A DNA stretch of 64,000 nucleotides, from NCBI GenBank assembly GCA_021399445.1, contig JAJTUQ010000001.1:8246001-8310000 (forward strand), in the 5' to 3' direction. Positions 20,885 to 34,600 of the stretch are shown one piece after another. The position numbers and the translations under genes were made by a program. This DNA is from Xylogone sp. PMI_703 (lineage: Eukaryota > Ascomycota > Leotiomycetes). The stretch's first letter is position 1. Every line of letters starts with the position of its first letter. A model generated the notes under the pieces. The model did not search any database, was not told the DNA's origin, and saw nothing but the letters and a program-made list of their open reading frames with translations.

Positions 20885-21868
20885 ATTTCTTTACAATATC
20901 AGCTGATTCTCTGATATGTATATAGTAGAGAGATAGAAACGCAAGGATGACTCAAAGTATCCGATTAGACCAAGCTATAGCGGTATTCTTAATCAAGACA
21001 AAGCTAAAACAACTTGCGAACAGCACTTGATTCCTAATTCTAAAACCAATACTCCACGACCCAAGAAATGACAAAAAACTGGATATTTATCCCCTTTTAC
21101 AACAAGTAGTTGTATTTGTCAGCAAAACTTATATCCGCGGGATGGCATTTATTATCTCGCTCAACTGCAACTTTTTGGTGAGGCACAGTCAGTGTGGCAT
21201 CTCCACCTATGACGTTCTAGCTCGAAAAAATTATGTATCTATAGTTGCAAGTGAAGATAGTTAAGATTAGGGTGGTAATTTGTATGACAAATACTATGAA
21301 ATGGGATTTTATTGTCTTTTTCGAAATTTGAAGGTTTTGTATTGATCGTTGGTGTGGGATTTCATCAAATGAGAAGAAGATGGGCACAAAGGGCAGAACA
21401 GTAGCACCAGCTCGAATAGAGCTGTGCCTTTAATAATATGAGCGTTGCAAGTAAGATTACTAAGAACACTGGCATACAGAAAATGACACCGTTGCGATTA
21501 TCGGTTTGGCTTTTAAGTAAATTGGTAATGAGGTTTTGGTATGGTTGTTACATGGAAGGCCACGATGCAATTGCATAGAGAAGAATAGTTCGAGTTGGTG
21601 ACGGTATACGACAATTAAATAAAGACGTGCGAAGAGATATCTTAAGCGAAAGAATGAATTTTAGACCATTTCTAGGTAATTGATGTCTAAAAAAAGGTAT
21701 ATAATGAAAATTAATAAGGGTTTGGCGGTTGCAATAGTATGACGATACTTTGTGCGACCTTAACTGCGGGGCACATACACATAAGGCTCCAGGTCAACGA
21801 ATTCGGTTCAAAAACCAGAACTCACAGCATTATTACTCCTTGTGCCACATTTCTGTCTATGTCTAAAC
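20885..21868. other. Divergent promoter region epimerase / Argonaute
   Basis: About 1 kb without an ORF of interest, AT-leaning. It should contain the promoters of both neighbours. Nothing more specific is seen. Confidence 0.45.
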
Positions 21869-24800
21869 ATGTCGGGCCGGCCCTTTGATCGTGGCCGGGG
21901 TCGTGGCCGGGGAGAGAGAGGTTCCTTCGATCACGGAAGAGGTGGAGGAGGGCGTGGGGACTCGAGCCGTGGTCGCGGCTCCCAGTTTCAAGTCCCAACT
22001 CATGAGAGTAGGGGAGGACGTGGAGGACGAGGTGATAGAGGTGGAGGCGGAGGGAGAGACAGAGGAGGATTTGGTCGAGGTGGTCGCGGGGGTGGCATGG
22101 AGAAAGATATATTTTCGTGAGGAGATGTTGTCATCCTTTATTTACGAATGCTGACGAAAGCTGTTGTCTAGGCATGACTCTAGCCCTGTACCAACCCCGG
22201 ATGATAAGGTCACAGCTAAGGAGGATGAAATTGCAAAAACAGTCAAAGTCGGAGGCCCGTCTGGGAAGTCATCTAGTATTGAACCACGTATGCCCCCACG
22301 ACCCGGCTATGGAACTCGCGGCAAGAAGGAGGTAGTCCCATGGGCGAATTACTTTCAGCTGGCGGCTCCGATGAATATGACTCTATTCCGATACAATATC
22401 GATATAAAGCCTGAGAGATCTGCAAAGCAACCAGCAGGCAAGAAAGCAAAGAGGATTATTGAGCTCTTTATTGAGGAGCACTTATCTCAATATAAAGACG
22501 GGATCACCACCGACTATAGGTCGAATATGATCTGTAAAACGGGAATTACTATCGAAGAAAAAGAATACAAAATAGTATACCGTGCCGAAGATGAAGATGC
22601 ACCTGCGCCAAACGCAGATTCGTATATTTTATACCTCCAAGCAACTGGTACTCTTAAAGTTTCAGAGCTTATGGACTACTTGACCTCTGGGCATGTAGGC
22701 GCATTGTTTGCCTCCAAGGAAGAGGTTATTCAAGCACTGAACATAGTTATGGGCCATTATCCAAAAGAAACTCCGGGAATCTTTTCTGTTGGTGCAAACA
22801 AGCATTTCCCGTTGGCTCCGGCAGCTTCGGACTATAGGAGCCTTGGAGCGGGCATGCAGGCCATTAGAGGATTTTTTGTGAGCATACGCTCTGCTACCTC
22901 TCGCCTTCTGTTAAACGTCCAGGTCAAATATACTGTTTGCTATGAGGACGGACCTCTTGGGAGATTAATGCTGGAATGTCTTGCCCAAAATGGTAGAAAC
23001 TTGTTTAAATTGCAGTCCTTTTTGGACCGTATGAAAATTCGAGTTACTCACATTGTTCGAAAGAATAATGCAGGTCGTGAGATCCCGAGATTCAAGAATA
23101 TCAGAGGTCTCGCTACACCTAACGACGGTAGGGACTTGCAACATCCCCCAAGAGTAGCTAAGTTTGGTGCTGGGTCAAAAGAGGTCGAGTTTTTTCTCAA
23201 CGATCCAGGAAATCAACCCAGCGGCAGTGAACCGGCTGCCCCAAAAAAAGGAAAGAAGGGGAAGAAGCCCGTGAAGCAAGGCCCCGAACCATCAACAGGC
23301 GGCGGTCGTTATATCAGTGTCTATGACTTCTTCCGTGAGAGTATGTATTCAACCTTCCAAGTATGTTTTATCTCATTAATGTTTGTCTTAGCGTATGGGA
23401 CCACTATACAGGATCCGAGCTTGCCTGTTATTAATGTTGGGACGAGACAAAACCCATCATATCTACCACCAGATGTCTGTCTCGTCGAGCCTGGTCAAGC
23501 TGCAGGTGGTAAATTAAGCCCCAGTCAAACTCAACAAATGATAAGATTTGCAGCACGAAGACCTGCTGATAATGCTCGATCTATTATTGTTGGTGGTGCG
23601 CGACTTCTGGGAATCTCGCCCGCAACAAATACCACCTTGGTAAGCCAACTCGCACCTAAAATCCTTAAATCTACACGCCTAACAACATTATCCAGTCTGA
23701 TTTCGGAATTGAAATAACACCAAAACTAATAACTGTCCTTGGGCGGGTTCTCGAAGGACCGAATGTCAAGTACAAAAATGAAAAGGTTGCTAGAACTCAG
23801 TCTGGCAGTTGGAACATGAACGAGGTTGAGTTCTCAATGAGAACGCAGCTTCCTTCTTGGACCTACCTTTTGTTAACGCCACGGAATTCCCGCAGTGATC
23901 CAATAAATAACGATACCCTGCAAGCTCAGTTGTCTGCATTTCAGGCTAAGCTGAAGCGAGTTGGTGTCGAGGTGAATAATTTCACTCCTGGATTGCGATT
24001 TGAGTTCGACCCAGCCAACGTCGAGGCAGACATTGATACAGCTATTCACAGATTCACCAGTCATCCCACAAGACCAGCGCCAAAGCTGCTGTTTGTGATA
24101 ATTCCGTACATAGATTCGGTAATCTATAATCGCATCAAATTTGCCTGTGATGTCAAAGAAGGGCTCCTCAACGTCTGCACTCTTGCTCAAAAGTTCTCGG
24201 GGGCCAACGACCAGTATTTCGCCAACGTAGCACTCAAATTTAATCTTAAGCTCGGTGGTCGAAATCAATATCTAGATGCATCAAAACTAGGGCTTATAGC
24301 TGAAGGTAAAACCATGGTTGTTGGGATGGATGTTACCCATCCTACAGGGAACTCATCGTCCAAAGCTCCCAGTATAGCTGGAATTGTAGCCTCTGTGGAT
24401 CGATGGCTGGGTCAATGGCCTGCGGACTTGCGAGTTCAGAAGCGAAGACAAGAAATGATCTCAAGTCTAGATGAAATGCTCAAGTCTCGCCTGCGACTTT
24501 GGCAAAAGAAGAATAAGAGTATTCTACCAGAAAATATCCTAGTCTATCGAGACGGAGTATCGGAAGGACAGTATGACGTTGTCCTTAATGAGGAACTCCC
24601 TCTGCTTAGGAAGGCGTGTACGGAAGTCTACTCAGCAGCTGATACTAAGAAAGGCCTTCCTCGCATGTCCATTATTATCGTAGGTAAACGGCACAATACC
24701 CGCTTCTACCCAACACAGGGCAATGATGCGGACCGCAATTCTAACCCCGAGAATGGCACTGTTGTTGATAGAGGCGTTACCGAAGCCCGAAACTGGGATT

Positions 24801-25180
24801 TCTATCTCCAGGCCCACACCGCATTACAAGGCACTGCTCGTCCAGCTCACTATTACATAGTTTTTGATGAGATATTCTGTGGTCGCAAGATTGAACATCC
24901 CTTTAGAAATGCGGCCGATGCACTTGAAGACCTGACGCATAACATGTGTTATTTATTTGGGCGGGCCACAAAAGCTGTTAGTATCTGCCCACCAGCTTAT
25001 TATGCGGATCTAGTATGCGAGAGAGCCAGGTGCTATTTGAGCAAGCTGATGGATGCCACGCCCGGAGCTACCCCTGGAGGTAGTGTGTCAGAGGGTAGTA
25101 GTGAAGGTGTATCGTTGGAGGCGGATGCTAACCTTGTGCGTGTGCATGAGAATGTCCGGGATTCGATGTTTTACATCTGA
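21869..25180 (+). CDS. Argonaute (QDE-2-type RNA-silencing nuclease)
   Basis: Core effector of RNA silencing, binding small RNAs and slicing complementary RNA in the cytoplasm or nucleus. Exons 21869-22116, 22172-23340, 23392-23639 and 23696-25180 encode 1049 aa. Order: Arg/Gly-rich tail (residues 1-80, a likely methylation and RNA-binding region), ArgoN, linker, PAZ with an added Lys/Gly insertion (about 365-385), MID, and PIWI. The slicer residues are visible: D767 (VVGMDVTHP), D841 (VYRDGVSEGQ) and H940 (ARPAHYYIVFDE), so cleavage is likely retained. It ends in the expected ...SMFYI. The start ATG at 21869 is chosen because the upstream frame offers no other ATG. The three introns (51-56 nt) fall at phase-consistent junctions, for example FFRE|TYGTTIQDPSLPVINVG. 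Confidence 0.96.
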
Positions 25181-26129
25181 GTGGAAGTTAATACTGTGGT
25201 TGTCTTAGTTCTACTAGATCTATCTATGAGAATGATATAGCGTACCGTGAGACATAGTGAATTAGTTAGTCAATAAACAGGTAAGTGAAAATGTATATTA
25301 AGTACAAGGTGGTGGTTATTGAGACTGAATCATACATTGATAAGTATATATAGTTCAAACATAATATGTAAATCAGTATGGTAAGCTGTATAATAAATGA
25401 CGATAACACTAATAATGGCATTTTTAAGTTCACCTTTTACTCTTTACTGTAATAAATGAAATAGTCAAACCTTTAGCTTAAACGCATTTGATTTTATATC
25501 CGATTAAAAATACTTGAGTGCATAACTCAGTCTATCTAATCAATAACCCTTACTCCGCCAACCAGACCCCTTTCCTCAGTAGACTTTATAGCGACACCTT
25601 TACCTGTGGACGAATCAGACTTTCTCGTTAGCCTGATAGAACTCTTACGTTCCATGTTAGCCCTGAAAAGGAAACTGCCCGACTTATTAACATTTGATAA
25701 TAACAGGATTAAGAGTTTTACCTCTTATTAGTATCCGATTACTTATCACTAACCCTAGCCACTAACAGTATGAGTTTATTTAGAGAACGTAGCCGTGTGT
25801 AATTCATACTTAGTAAGAATCCGAGGATTATAATTATAAGCAGTTAAAAGCTCAGGACATAAACCTAAGACTTGAAACTTATCAGTAAGCTTTTAATTAT
25901 TAATAAAAGTAAAAAGTCATTTATCATCCTTTTAATTAAGATATTTCAATTGTGTATAACTAACGTTGTCCTGATCCGGAAAGGGAAGTATATCACTACT
26001 CCTTTACCTGTACTTAACTTTAATATATCTTTATCATTAACCACTGTGCTATACATAAACCACGTATTGTACGAAGGTTGATGGTAGCCGTTGACAGGAG
26101 TTAACCTACATTTAATAAGAGAACAAATA
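25181..26129. other. AT-rich intergenic stretch
   Basis: Argonaute 3' flank followed by about 0.9 kb of AT-rich DNA with many TAA/TTA words. No recognisable ORF or repeat. By eye it resembles RIP-affected DNA, but no dinucleotide index was computed. Confidence 0.45.
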
Positions 26130-28305
26130 TCAAGAGGATGGCTTGAACACCGGCACAACAGGGTCCTCAGCATAAAGCTTGAATGCATTGACATACTCGA
26201 AGAAAGATGCCTTGAAGCTTCTCTCATACGTCGTTAGATTGACGTATTGCATGCCGAACTTGACGGTGTATCCTATACAAAAAGCTTATTAGTTTATTTC
26301 CTCTCTCTTAGAAAGCTTAAATGATAGAAAATCCAGAAAAGGAGAAAACATACCATCAGACCACTCCAGGTTATCCATGATACTCCACGCCAAGCACCCT
26401 ACAACATTAACGCCCTCACTAATTGCCATCAAAATCGCCTGCATGTAATTCCGATAGTATGTTGTGCGTCCAATATCCATCAAGATATCGGCTTTCAACG
26501 TCTTCAACTGCTCGAAGGGCTCGCTGAAGCCAAACTCGGTGACCGCTATGCCACCGTGGGGCTTCCAGGTATCTTGGATGTAGTGCAAAAATGCTGGTAC
26601 CCAGTCAGTGGCCATTTGGAGCCAGGGCGATAAGGGGTCAGCTGCGGGTCCGAGTTTCCAGCCTGCGGGGTTAATGGCGGTGGAGTTGAAACAGCCTGGG
26701 AAGAGAGGATTCGAGGAGTTTGCTAGACAGGCCTGAACACCTCCGTCTGGAGCCATGTAGAATGATGAAGTGTAAGCATCATGAGCGAAGAGGTCCGCTG
26801 TATCGTTGATCAAACGTTTTTGTTCCTCAGTGAAACTGAGACCTAAGGTGGAGACGTATTCTTTCAGTGCCGGAGGGTAGTCTCCATTAATGAAGACTGG
26901 ATTGGCGAACCAGCCTTCGTTGAAGTCCCAGGCGCGCTGAACTGCGAGAGCGTCGTCAGATGAGTTGGTGAGAGGGATTTTGAAGCCACCGTTGGTCTTG
27001 AAAGCGATTGTGCCGTTGAGGCCGAGGGATTTGCCTAGATGGTAGGCCTGGGCGTGAGCGAGGAGGACATGGTGGCCACAGAAGAACTGCTGTTGATGCG
27101 GTGGGATGGAGACGGTCTTGAAGTAGTTTTCGGGGTACTATATTCCGGTTAGCTTTTCGATCTTTTCTCGATGGATGTATTGCAAAAGAGAGGGAAAGGG
27201 GGGTCTAAAAACATACAGGATATTCCTGACAAAAGACAATAGGCTCATTGACTGTATACCATTGAGAGACCCGGTTCCCGTATCTCGAGAAGATGACTCG
27301 TGCGTATTCGACAAAATCGCCCACAATCTCCTCCGATAACCAGCCTCCGTAGAGGTTCTGGAGATACAGAGGCAGATCCCAGTGGAAGAGGGTCACAGCT
27401 GGTTTGACACCGTACTGCAGACAAGTGTCAATAAGGTCGTCGTAGTGCCGCAAGGCCAACTCATTCACCGGGCCTCTTCCAAAGGGGAAGATGCGGGACC
27501 AGGAAATAGAAAAGGAGTAGTATGGAACTCCCATGGCAGCAATTCGAGCAATGTCTGCAGTGGTTCTTCTATTAGCAAAAAGGGTAAAACAAGAGATTGT
27601 AATCATATACTAACCCTGCTTATACAGATAGTACTGATTATCTCCAACATCTCCCGTCTCGTTACCGATGGTAATCTCAGTCGATCTGTGCGTGAAGACG
27701 TCCCAGACAGATGGGCCGCGTCCCTCGTCAGCTGCAGCGCCTTCAATCTGGTACGCAGCAGAGGCAACTCCCCACCAGAAGCCGCTGGGAAACTTCCAGC
27801 TTTCGTTCTTGGAGAAGGCTGGATTCTGGGCCCCTGGTGGGAAAGTTGGGTAGTAGAGCGGTGGAGGAGGGACGAGCTCGCTTGTTGGGATGGGAGTTGC
27901 AGAGACGGTGGTGGTGATGTGGGCTTTCTGGACGGGGCCGACGAAGAGGTTCCAGAAGTCTAGGAGGTTTATTCATTAGCTCTTGTTGAGTTGACAATGG
28001 CTTTATTCAATGTTCCTGGGATCAACTGCAAATAGAGTCGAATTGTCTTTTCAAGGAAAACTGATTCTCTCTTCTTCCTCGGTTGTGTCTTTACCTCTCT
28101 ATTCGCGAAAGGAAGCATCTTTGAACTCACCATCCACGGTAAAGCCAATGCTGGTAGCAAAAGCAGCTGGATTGGCTACCTGGCTACCATTCTTCACTGT
28201 TACAGTAGCATTCTCACCCGCGACGACGGAGCCAGTGGAATTGATGATCTTTTGAGTATGCGCAAGATAGGTGCTGCCGAGGAGCAGCAACAAAGAGCTC
28301 TTCAT
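26130..28305 (-). CDS. Secreted GH1 beta-glucosidase
   Basis: Extracellular family-1 glycoside hydrolase releasing glucose from beta-glucosides or cello-oligomers. Exons 28305-28131, 27959-27615, 27554-27217, 27137-26354 and 26272-26130 encode 594 aa. Signal peptide MKSSLLLLLGSTYLAHTQ; then an N-terminal extension of about 100 residues, Pro-rich near YYPTFPPGAQ, usual in secreted fungal GH1. The catalytic barrel starts at KFPSGFWWGVASAAYQIEGA. The acid/base is in WYTVNEP, the nucleophile in IAVTEFGFSE (TEFG instead of TENG, as in some fungal members), and the aglycone-side motif is SIMDNLEWSDG. Several NxS/T sites support secretion. The divergent neighbour is a Zn2Cys6 factor. Intron joins are all frame-true. 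Confidence 0.92.
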
Positions 28306-29728
28306 GGCGACTTGGAAGCAATTGAGCCACGAAAACAAGACAACTAGGCACGCTTTCAATTATTTGCGGTAATAATAATTCAATTGGTTCTTGATTGACC
28401 CAATTGAAGAAGATATTGCACCAGGAGATTATATTTAATTAACTATTATCTGTATGTATGTATAGCTCTCTTTCATCCCCATTGAACAAATAAGAGAAGG
28501 GGAGAGAAGTTTAAAAGAAGAGCAAGCAGGAAAAGAGACTCAATGACGTGCCCAGCACCTACCTATTATAAATAATAATTAGAGAGGGAAAAAAAAAGCT
28601 TCCAACCAAGGTACGAGAAAGCTGAGAAACATATTTTTTCCCCTCAATAGCTCCGTCAGTCATAAGCTGCAGTGCATCCGGGCAGGCCGCAGCAGGCAGC
28701 GAACAGCGGGGTTCTGGCAACACTTGCGCTCCAAGGGGGATTTGATCGACAAAAGAACAAGAGATCACAGTGGACAGGAAATTCCTCCACCTCTCCGCTT
28801 CCATTTCTTCCTTCTAGCTGCCGATGGGCTTTCCTCGAGTGCTGCAGCTTGCTGGCGTCCCTGGTGGATGGCTTCCATCGGCGTCGGTACAATGATGCGA
28901 GAGGCGCACTGTCTAATCGGACCTATACAGTTACCGTATACGAATCGGCTTCTTTACCCCAATAACCAGTTAAGAGGGGGAAATCCTCACGCGGAGTCCC
29001 GTCAATTTCATAGTTGCTGATTATTAGCTGTCGTGTCGTTGTGTTTGGATCTTTCCCGACCTAGAATCACAACACCATTAGATAGCCATCATTCACCAAT
29101 CCATTGCTTTTATTTCTTTCTCCGGCAAAAGACAAGAGCAAACAAGAGCAACGATGACTAAGCAATGACAGAAGCTAAGCTAAGCAAATTCCCCAACGGC
29201 CACTAGGAAATAATAATCACGTCTAAAGCTTCCGTTGGCTTTACCCCGCGCCGAAGGATTCATGAAAACAGAGAGCTTCTCAGTGGTCAATTGGAGAGCA
29301 TAATTTTCATGGAACTGGTTGTTTTCTGCTTAACGACTCACAATTACAAAGATATTCTAGATCGCGACATGACTATATGATTAGAAGCTGCAGGATGAGA
29401 AATATTTGTAGAACGATCGTCCCGCATTGTATGAACATGCCGAATGCAAATTCATGTATAAATGTATCCTCGATCTCTTAAAATCGGCGTTGTACCCATT
29501 GTACTGTGGTAGTTGTCAAATAATAGCAAAATGGTGGGAATATTAATGGGTGTAGCAAAGGTGGTAATTGCAGGAGCATTACGTGGGTACCTCGCCTAAA
29601 GCACGTGTGCGCAAACACTGTTGACACCTGGGGGCCTAATACCTACTTCCCCCTACTCTTCAAAATAGGTATTACGGAGTACGCGTTCAATCCTCTTGCA
29701 GCTGCAGTCTTATTAGCGATTTGATGCC
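28306..29728. other. Divergent intergenic region GH1 / Zn2Cys6 factor
   Basis: 1.4 kb of shared upstream sequence. ORFs between 28559 and 29020 lie on both strands over the same bases without a domain, so I call no gene. Probable promoters of the beta-glucosidase and the regulator. Confidence 0.45.
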
Positions 29729-31162
29729 ATGGCGCCCTGGACTAGTAGTACCCGCCTCGTCGAGCCTGCACAGGCAGAGGCAAGCAACGATCAGCCTGTA
29801 GTAGCTTCCCGGCTAGCGGCTGCTGTGAGTGATCTATCAACTTCACGCATGCCTCAAGGAAGGCAAGGAAGACAAAGGAGGGGCCATCGAAAATCTCGAC
29901 AGGGATGCTTTAACTGTAAGAAGCGCAAGATAAAGGTTTCTTATTCTATAGATCTTCTAAGAAGGACGATCAGGGGCTGATAGACTTAGTGTCAAGAGAC
30001 TTTTCCGACGTGTGAAAACTGTGCTCGGCTCTCTATACGGTGTCAATACATGCAAACAAGCGCCATTACATTATCGTCATGGAACCCATGCAATCCACAG
30101 GCCCCTCTCAACACTACTCCAGATTTTGATTTGACAGATTTTAGATTGTTCCATCATTATCTTGTTGCTGCGTATCCCCATTTTCCAGTGGCATCTGAGG
30201 ATATATGGCTGAATTACATTACGCCAATCGGTCATCAGGTAGGCATCGCATCCTCTTCAAGATGAATCAAGTTCACTGACAGATCTTCTTAGTCTGGGTT
30301 TTTGATGCATGCGTTATTAGGACTATCGGCATCTCACCTCAGCAAGATCTCTTCAGCTTCATTTACTGCAGTTGCGCAAAACCACCGGTTGAAAGCCAGC
30401 AAGGGTCTCAATGAAGCCTTGAGCGCGCCTTTGCGATCTCCAGAGGAGGCTGATGCAGTGATAGCGGCGTGTCATGCTTTGCTTTTCCAATCCTGGTATA
30501 TGGATGATGGTCTGAACAGTTTCTTGGTATTAACGAGATCTTGTAGCCTGGTGTCAAAGCAGGTACGAGACCAAAACATTCAAGCTCTGCTAGCTCAAGA
30601 GGATCTCGACTCTCGCGCTGAAATCATGAGTGCCCGTTTGGATGGAACGCCGTCATTTAACACAGCAGTCGTGGACGATGCAACATCATCTTTAAATGCA
30701 TTATTGCCCATATGTTCAAAAAACTATCAGCGAGAATTTCTAGAGTGCTTGCTGGAAAATGTTCTAGCTCTCCGCCAGAAATCCACACGAGGTACGAATC
30801 ACCTTTCGAAATGGTATATAATGAAGCTTACTGAGCAAATAGCCTACCATGCGCATACTGATGTGTGCAAATTCATCGTTAATGTTTCCCATGCGGATTT
30901 TATCGAGCTCTGCGAGCCTACAAACACTGCATGCCAACTTCTTATCGCTCATCTCATCGCGCTACATCTTATTATGCGGCCAATCTCATGTCGAGAACGC
31001 AAAAAATACACAGTAGCGATGTACAGAATTCGAATGAGCACGTGGATAGACAGAATCTACCAAGATATGGATCCCAGTTTTTGGAAATACCTTGAGTGGC
31101 CTATCAACATTAGCAATCTACATAAACTGGAAATTTTGGATTCCCATATTCTGTGTTACTGA
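29729..31162 (+). CDS. Zn2Cys6 transcription factor
   Basis: Fungal-specific binuclear zinc-cluster regulator, nuclear. Exons 29729-29935, 29990-30238, 30293-30791 and 30843-31162 give 424 aa. After a basic head (RQRRGHRKSRQG) comes the cluster CX2CX6CX6CX2CX6C: CFNCKKRKIKC, then six residues to C, then CENC and ARLSIRC, completed only by splicing of intron 1 (54 nt). The rest matches the fungal_trans_2 type: DFRLFHHYLVAAYPHF, FLMHALLGLSASHLS and AVIAACHALLFQSWYMDDG. A 51-nt stretch at 30792-30842 also reads through in frame, but it has GTACGA...TTACTGAG...TAG and its removal gives the usual RAYHAHTDV spacing, so I treat it as an intron. It may regulate the divergent GH1 gene; no binding site was identified. 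Confidence 0.88.
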
Positions 31163-31638
31163 TTGATTTAGGGTGGATCGTGTTGTGAATGAGAAAACGT
31201 CTACCAAGGCGTGATCTGCGAGGATTGGCAAAATGCAATTTGTATAGTATCGATAACTTGCTATACAACCGGGATCTGAATAATTGCTTAGTTATCTGTA
31301 TATATATCCTGGTTGGTTCATAACAATAGCCCCCTTTTCGTTAGAGAGATATAAGGATTCAGCATTACTTGACAACATATGCTTCACTAAGATGGAGGAC
31401 TTCAGCGAGGCATCCTGATTAGGCTTGATATGTCTGGCATACTGGTTTTTTTATCGATAGACCCTTAAATTACCTTCTACTTTCGAGCTACTATAATAAC
31501 ACCAAATCCAAGAGGCACACATTTAGAGAGCGGCTGAGCCTATATTCAACATACTAAGACGATGCAATAATCAAAATTTCAGGCAACATGCATGTTAAGA
31601 TCAACAGGATTAGTTTGACGTAAAAGCTCCCGTCATTT
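31163..31638. other. Convergent 3' intergenic spacer
   Basis: 3' flanks of the Zn2Cys6 factor and the helicase. No ORF or repeat of note. Confidence 0.45.
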
Positions 31639-34600
31639 TTAATTACAGCTAGAACACAGGATATGAGATCTCCCAACTAACATGCCTCGGGTTATGAATT
31701 TGCAATCTTTGCAGGTTCCGGTGCATCTATGACCGCAAAGGAGCAACGCTCCACATACTGCAGGGCACGGGTAACCTTCCTCAAGAGGAAACAAATTGCA
31801 AGGAACCAAGAGTTTATGCCCGCATTTGTTTAGAACTTGGTTAACCTTTACTTTGCATAAAGGTTTCTCTGGAATTTGTGCTTGGTAACACTTCAGAGAC
31901 TTCACTGTATGCCCGCATGGTAATTCAACACTACTCACTACTACTTGACACTGCTTTTCACATGGCTCTCCGCAGTATCCTGAACAACGATGACCACAGT
32001 CCTTTACCACCGTACAACGCTGAAGGCAGCGAGTGACGTTGTGTTCCGATAAGGAGTGACACCTGTGTGAACAATGGTGACCACATTGTAATTGCCAAGA
32101 GCATTTCTGAGTACAACCACCCTCAGGAGCAAGGCGAGCAAAATCATCAGGATTTGAGACCTGGATTTGCGTGTTCGTATGGCGAGAACAGCGGAGCGCA
32201 AGGCTTGATCCAATACTATTCGATTTTTTTAAAACAGCAATTACCTGTTCCCACATAGGAGCAACTCTAGCAGTCCTAGAATTACCAATAATGTACATGC
32301 CATGTTTGGCACGACTGAGTAACACATTGATTCGATTGGATGTTTTTAAAAATCCACAGTTATTCTCCTTATTACTCCGAACCAGTGAAATTATAACAAC
32401 TTTGGCCTCATCTCCCTGAAAGTTGTCAACAGTTGCAATTCTGACAAGATCAGTTCCTTGGGCTTTTGGATTTTCCCTGTCGTATACTCCATTAGCTTCC
32501 AGATCTTGTTGGTCTTGGTCTCCAATCTCAACTCTAAAGGAGCCTGCTAGCCGTTTCTTAATTCTTTGAAGCTGGCCAAGGTAAGGAGTTAGAATCGCAA
32601 TATCTCCGCTATAGAAGGTTCCCTGGTATACTAGATGACGAACTAAGGCCTCGACTAATTCTACTTCAAAGGAATTTGTTTTGGAAAAGGAAATGGTTCG
32701 AGCAGTCTGGGGGTCTTCTTGTTGTTGATGGTCCAGCCAATAAAGCCTATGTCTCATCCCATCTATTTCAGGGTATCGAGTTACGCTGGGATGATCACGT
32801 AGCTTTGGATAGAGAGTGCAACGAACAAGCTCAGCTATAGAGGGATGCATACGCCTTTGCATATCCAGATCAAAATATGGTAGGGGTACATTTCCTTCGA
32901 GGGGCATAACAAGACGTTCAAAAAGTGAGACATCCAGAGAGTATTTCTTGCCTCTCGGGTTGTCATGTTGAAGCTTATAATTGTTAATTTGTGGTCGTAG
33001 TTGCATATGATCACCAATCAAGATTATATGCTCAATCCCTGGTAAAAATGCGGTAAGCGTATGCGCTTCAAGAATCTCGCCCGCCTCTTCGCATAATACC
33101 ACTTTAGATTGTACTCGCTGGAGCATATCTATGTTTTTTGCCAACCCGGAAGTTGTTACGCCGATGATATGTGCTTGTTGAAGACAACGAATATTGAGTT
33201 CCTGGTAGCATTTCTCTAGGGCTATTTTAGAGTCGTAAAACTTGTTAAGAATACCAATCAAGGCATTTGTGAGGTCATTATTTCGCTGATAAAGCCAATG
33301 ATTGAAGAGAGATTTACGCTCCGAGGATGTCATATTACTCAGATGAACTTTCGATAAACTTGATATCGATCTGTTTGATAACAATGACTGTCTTCCTCCT
33401 TCAAGCCAATTGACAATAGAGGCATAGTTTTGGCTCCTTGCTTCCTGGTAGTTGTCTTCATCTTCTGCAGGTTCGAAAAGTTCTCCAAAATGGGCAAAGT
33501 TGGTCTCTCTTAAATGGTTCCAAATATTTTCTAAGGATGTCAGATTGTTGAGCCCAGATAGTATGCTATCCATTTCCTTTAATTGTTCTTCAATTGCAAC
33601 ATTATGCTTCCATATGGCATGCTTCTCGACTTTCGTAGACACAACAGTTTTAACAGCCTCAGAAAGATTAAATTGTCCAAGTCTTTCAGACTTAGACCTC
33701 GATCCCAAGCGAATTACTTGCTCAATATCATGTTCTATCAAGCTCTCCAAAAGTTGATCAAGCGCATGATTTGTATAACACACGCATATGATAGGACCAA
33801 TTCCAGCAGAGTCTCGATTGTGAATTAAGGTCTTAAGTATGGAAACTCCAGTATAACTCTTTCCAGTCCCCGGTGGGCCCCGGATAAGTGTTAGTCCGGA
33901 AGTTAATGCTCCCCATACAGCAGATTGCTGTCCTCTGTCGAAGGTGGATCGTGAAAGCGCGCCTAAATTAAATTTAAACCCAGGTTGTTGAGTGTATATT
34001 GGCGGCTGTATATTTTTTTCCCCAGAGTTTGGCGAGTCTGGAGCTATGACTTCTGAAAAGGGTAAATCTAAGGAACGGCTCATCTTCTGAAGTGCCTGCA
34101 AAGTTGGTTGAAAACCGGCTAAAAGAACTCCAGGGAACTCAATGAGTGACTGCCGGGATTTGATATGAATCCCGATACATTTACATATTTCCGAGACATC
34201 ACCTGTCCCAGAGCCCGCAGGAGTGAGTAGAACAGTTACTCGCTTTGGATCTCGGGAGAGGCTCGAAACATGGCTTGGATTGCAAATAGAAAAGAATATG
34301 AGCTTGCCAGCTGCTGAAACAAAACAAAGTAATGAATCTGACTGTAAAAGTTTGCGATCCCGCCACCATTCCGCCCTCTTTCCGGTTGGTTTGTTGAGAA
34401 TTTGCAGCGGCTGGTCGAATTCTACCACAACTTGAAGACCGGTTCTTTTGTCTACTTGCATAGAGACCAAGTAAACTCCAGTGTAGACAAAGTTCCTAAT
34501 TTCTTGATCTTTCTGCAGCTTCGAAGTATGTTCATTAGTATCCTGTAGTTTAGAATATTCCTCTCGAACTGTCTCTCGGAGCTGTCCAATAACGTCCTCC

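Noticed and set aside
28559..29020. Overlapping ORFs between GH1 and the Zn2Cys6 gene
   Set aside because: Open in several frames on both strands, no domain; located in a divergent promoter region.
30792..30842. Reading the 51-nt in-frame stretch of the Zn2Cys6 gene as coding
   Set aside because: It has donor, branch and acceptor signals, and removal restores the expected spacing; kept as an intron, though retention would not break the frame.
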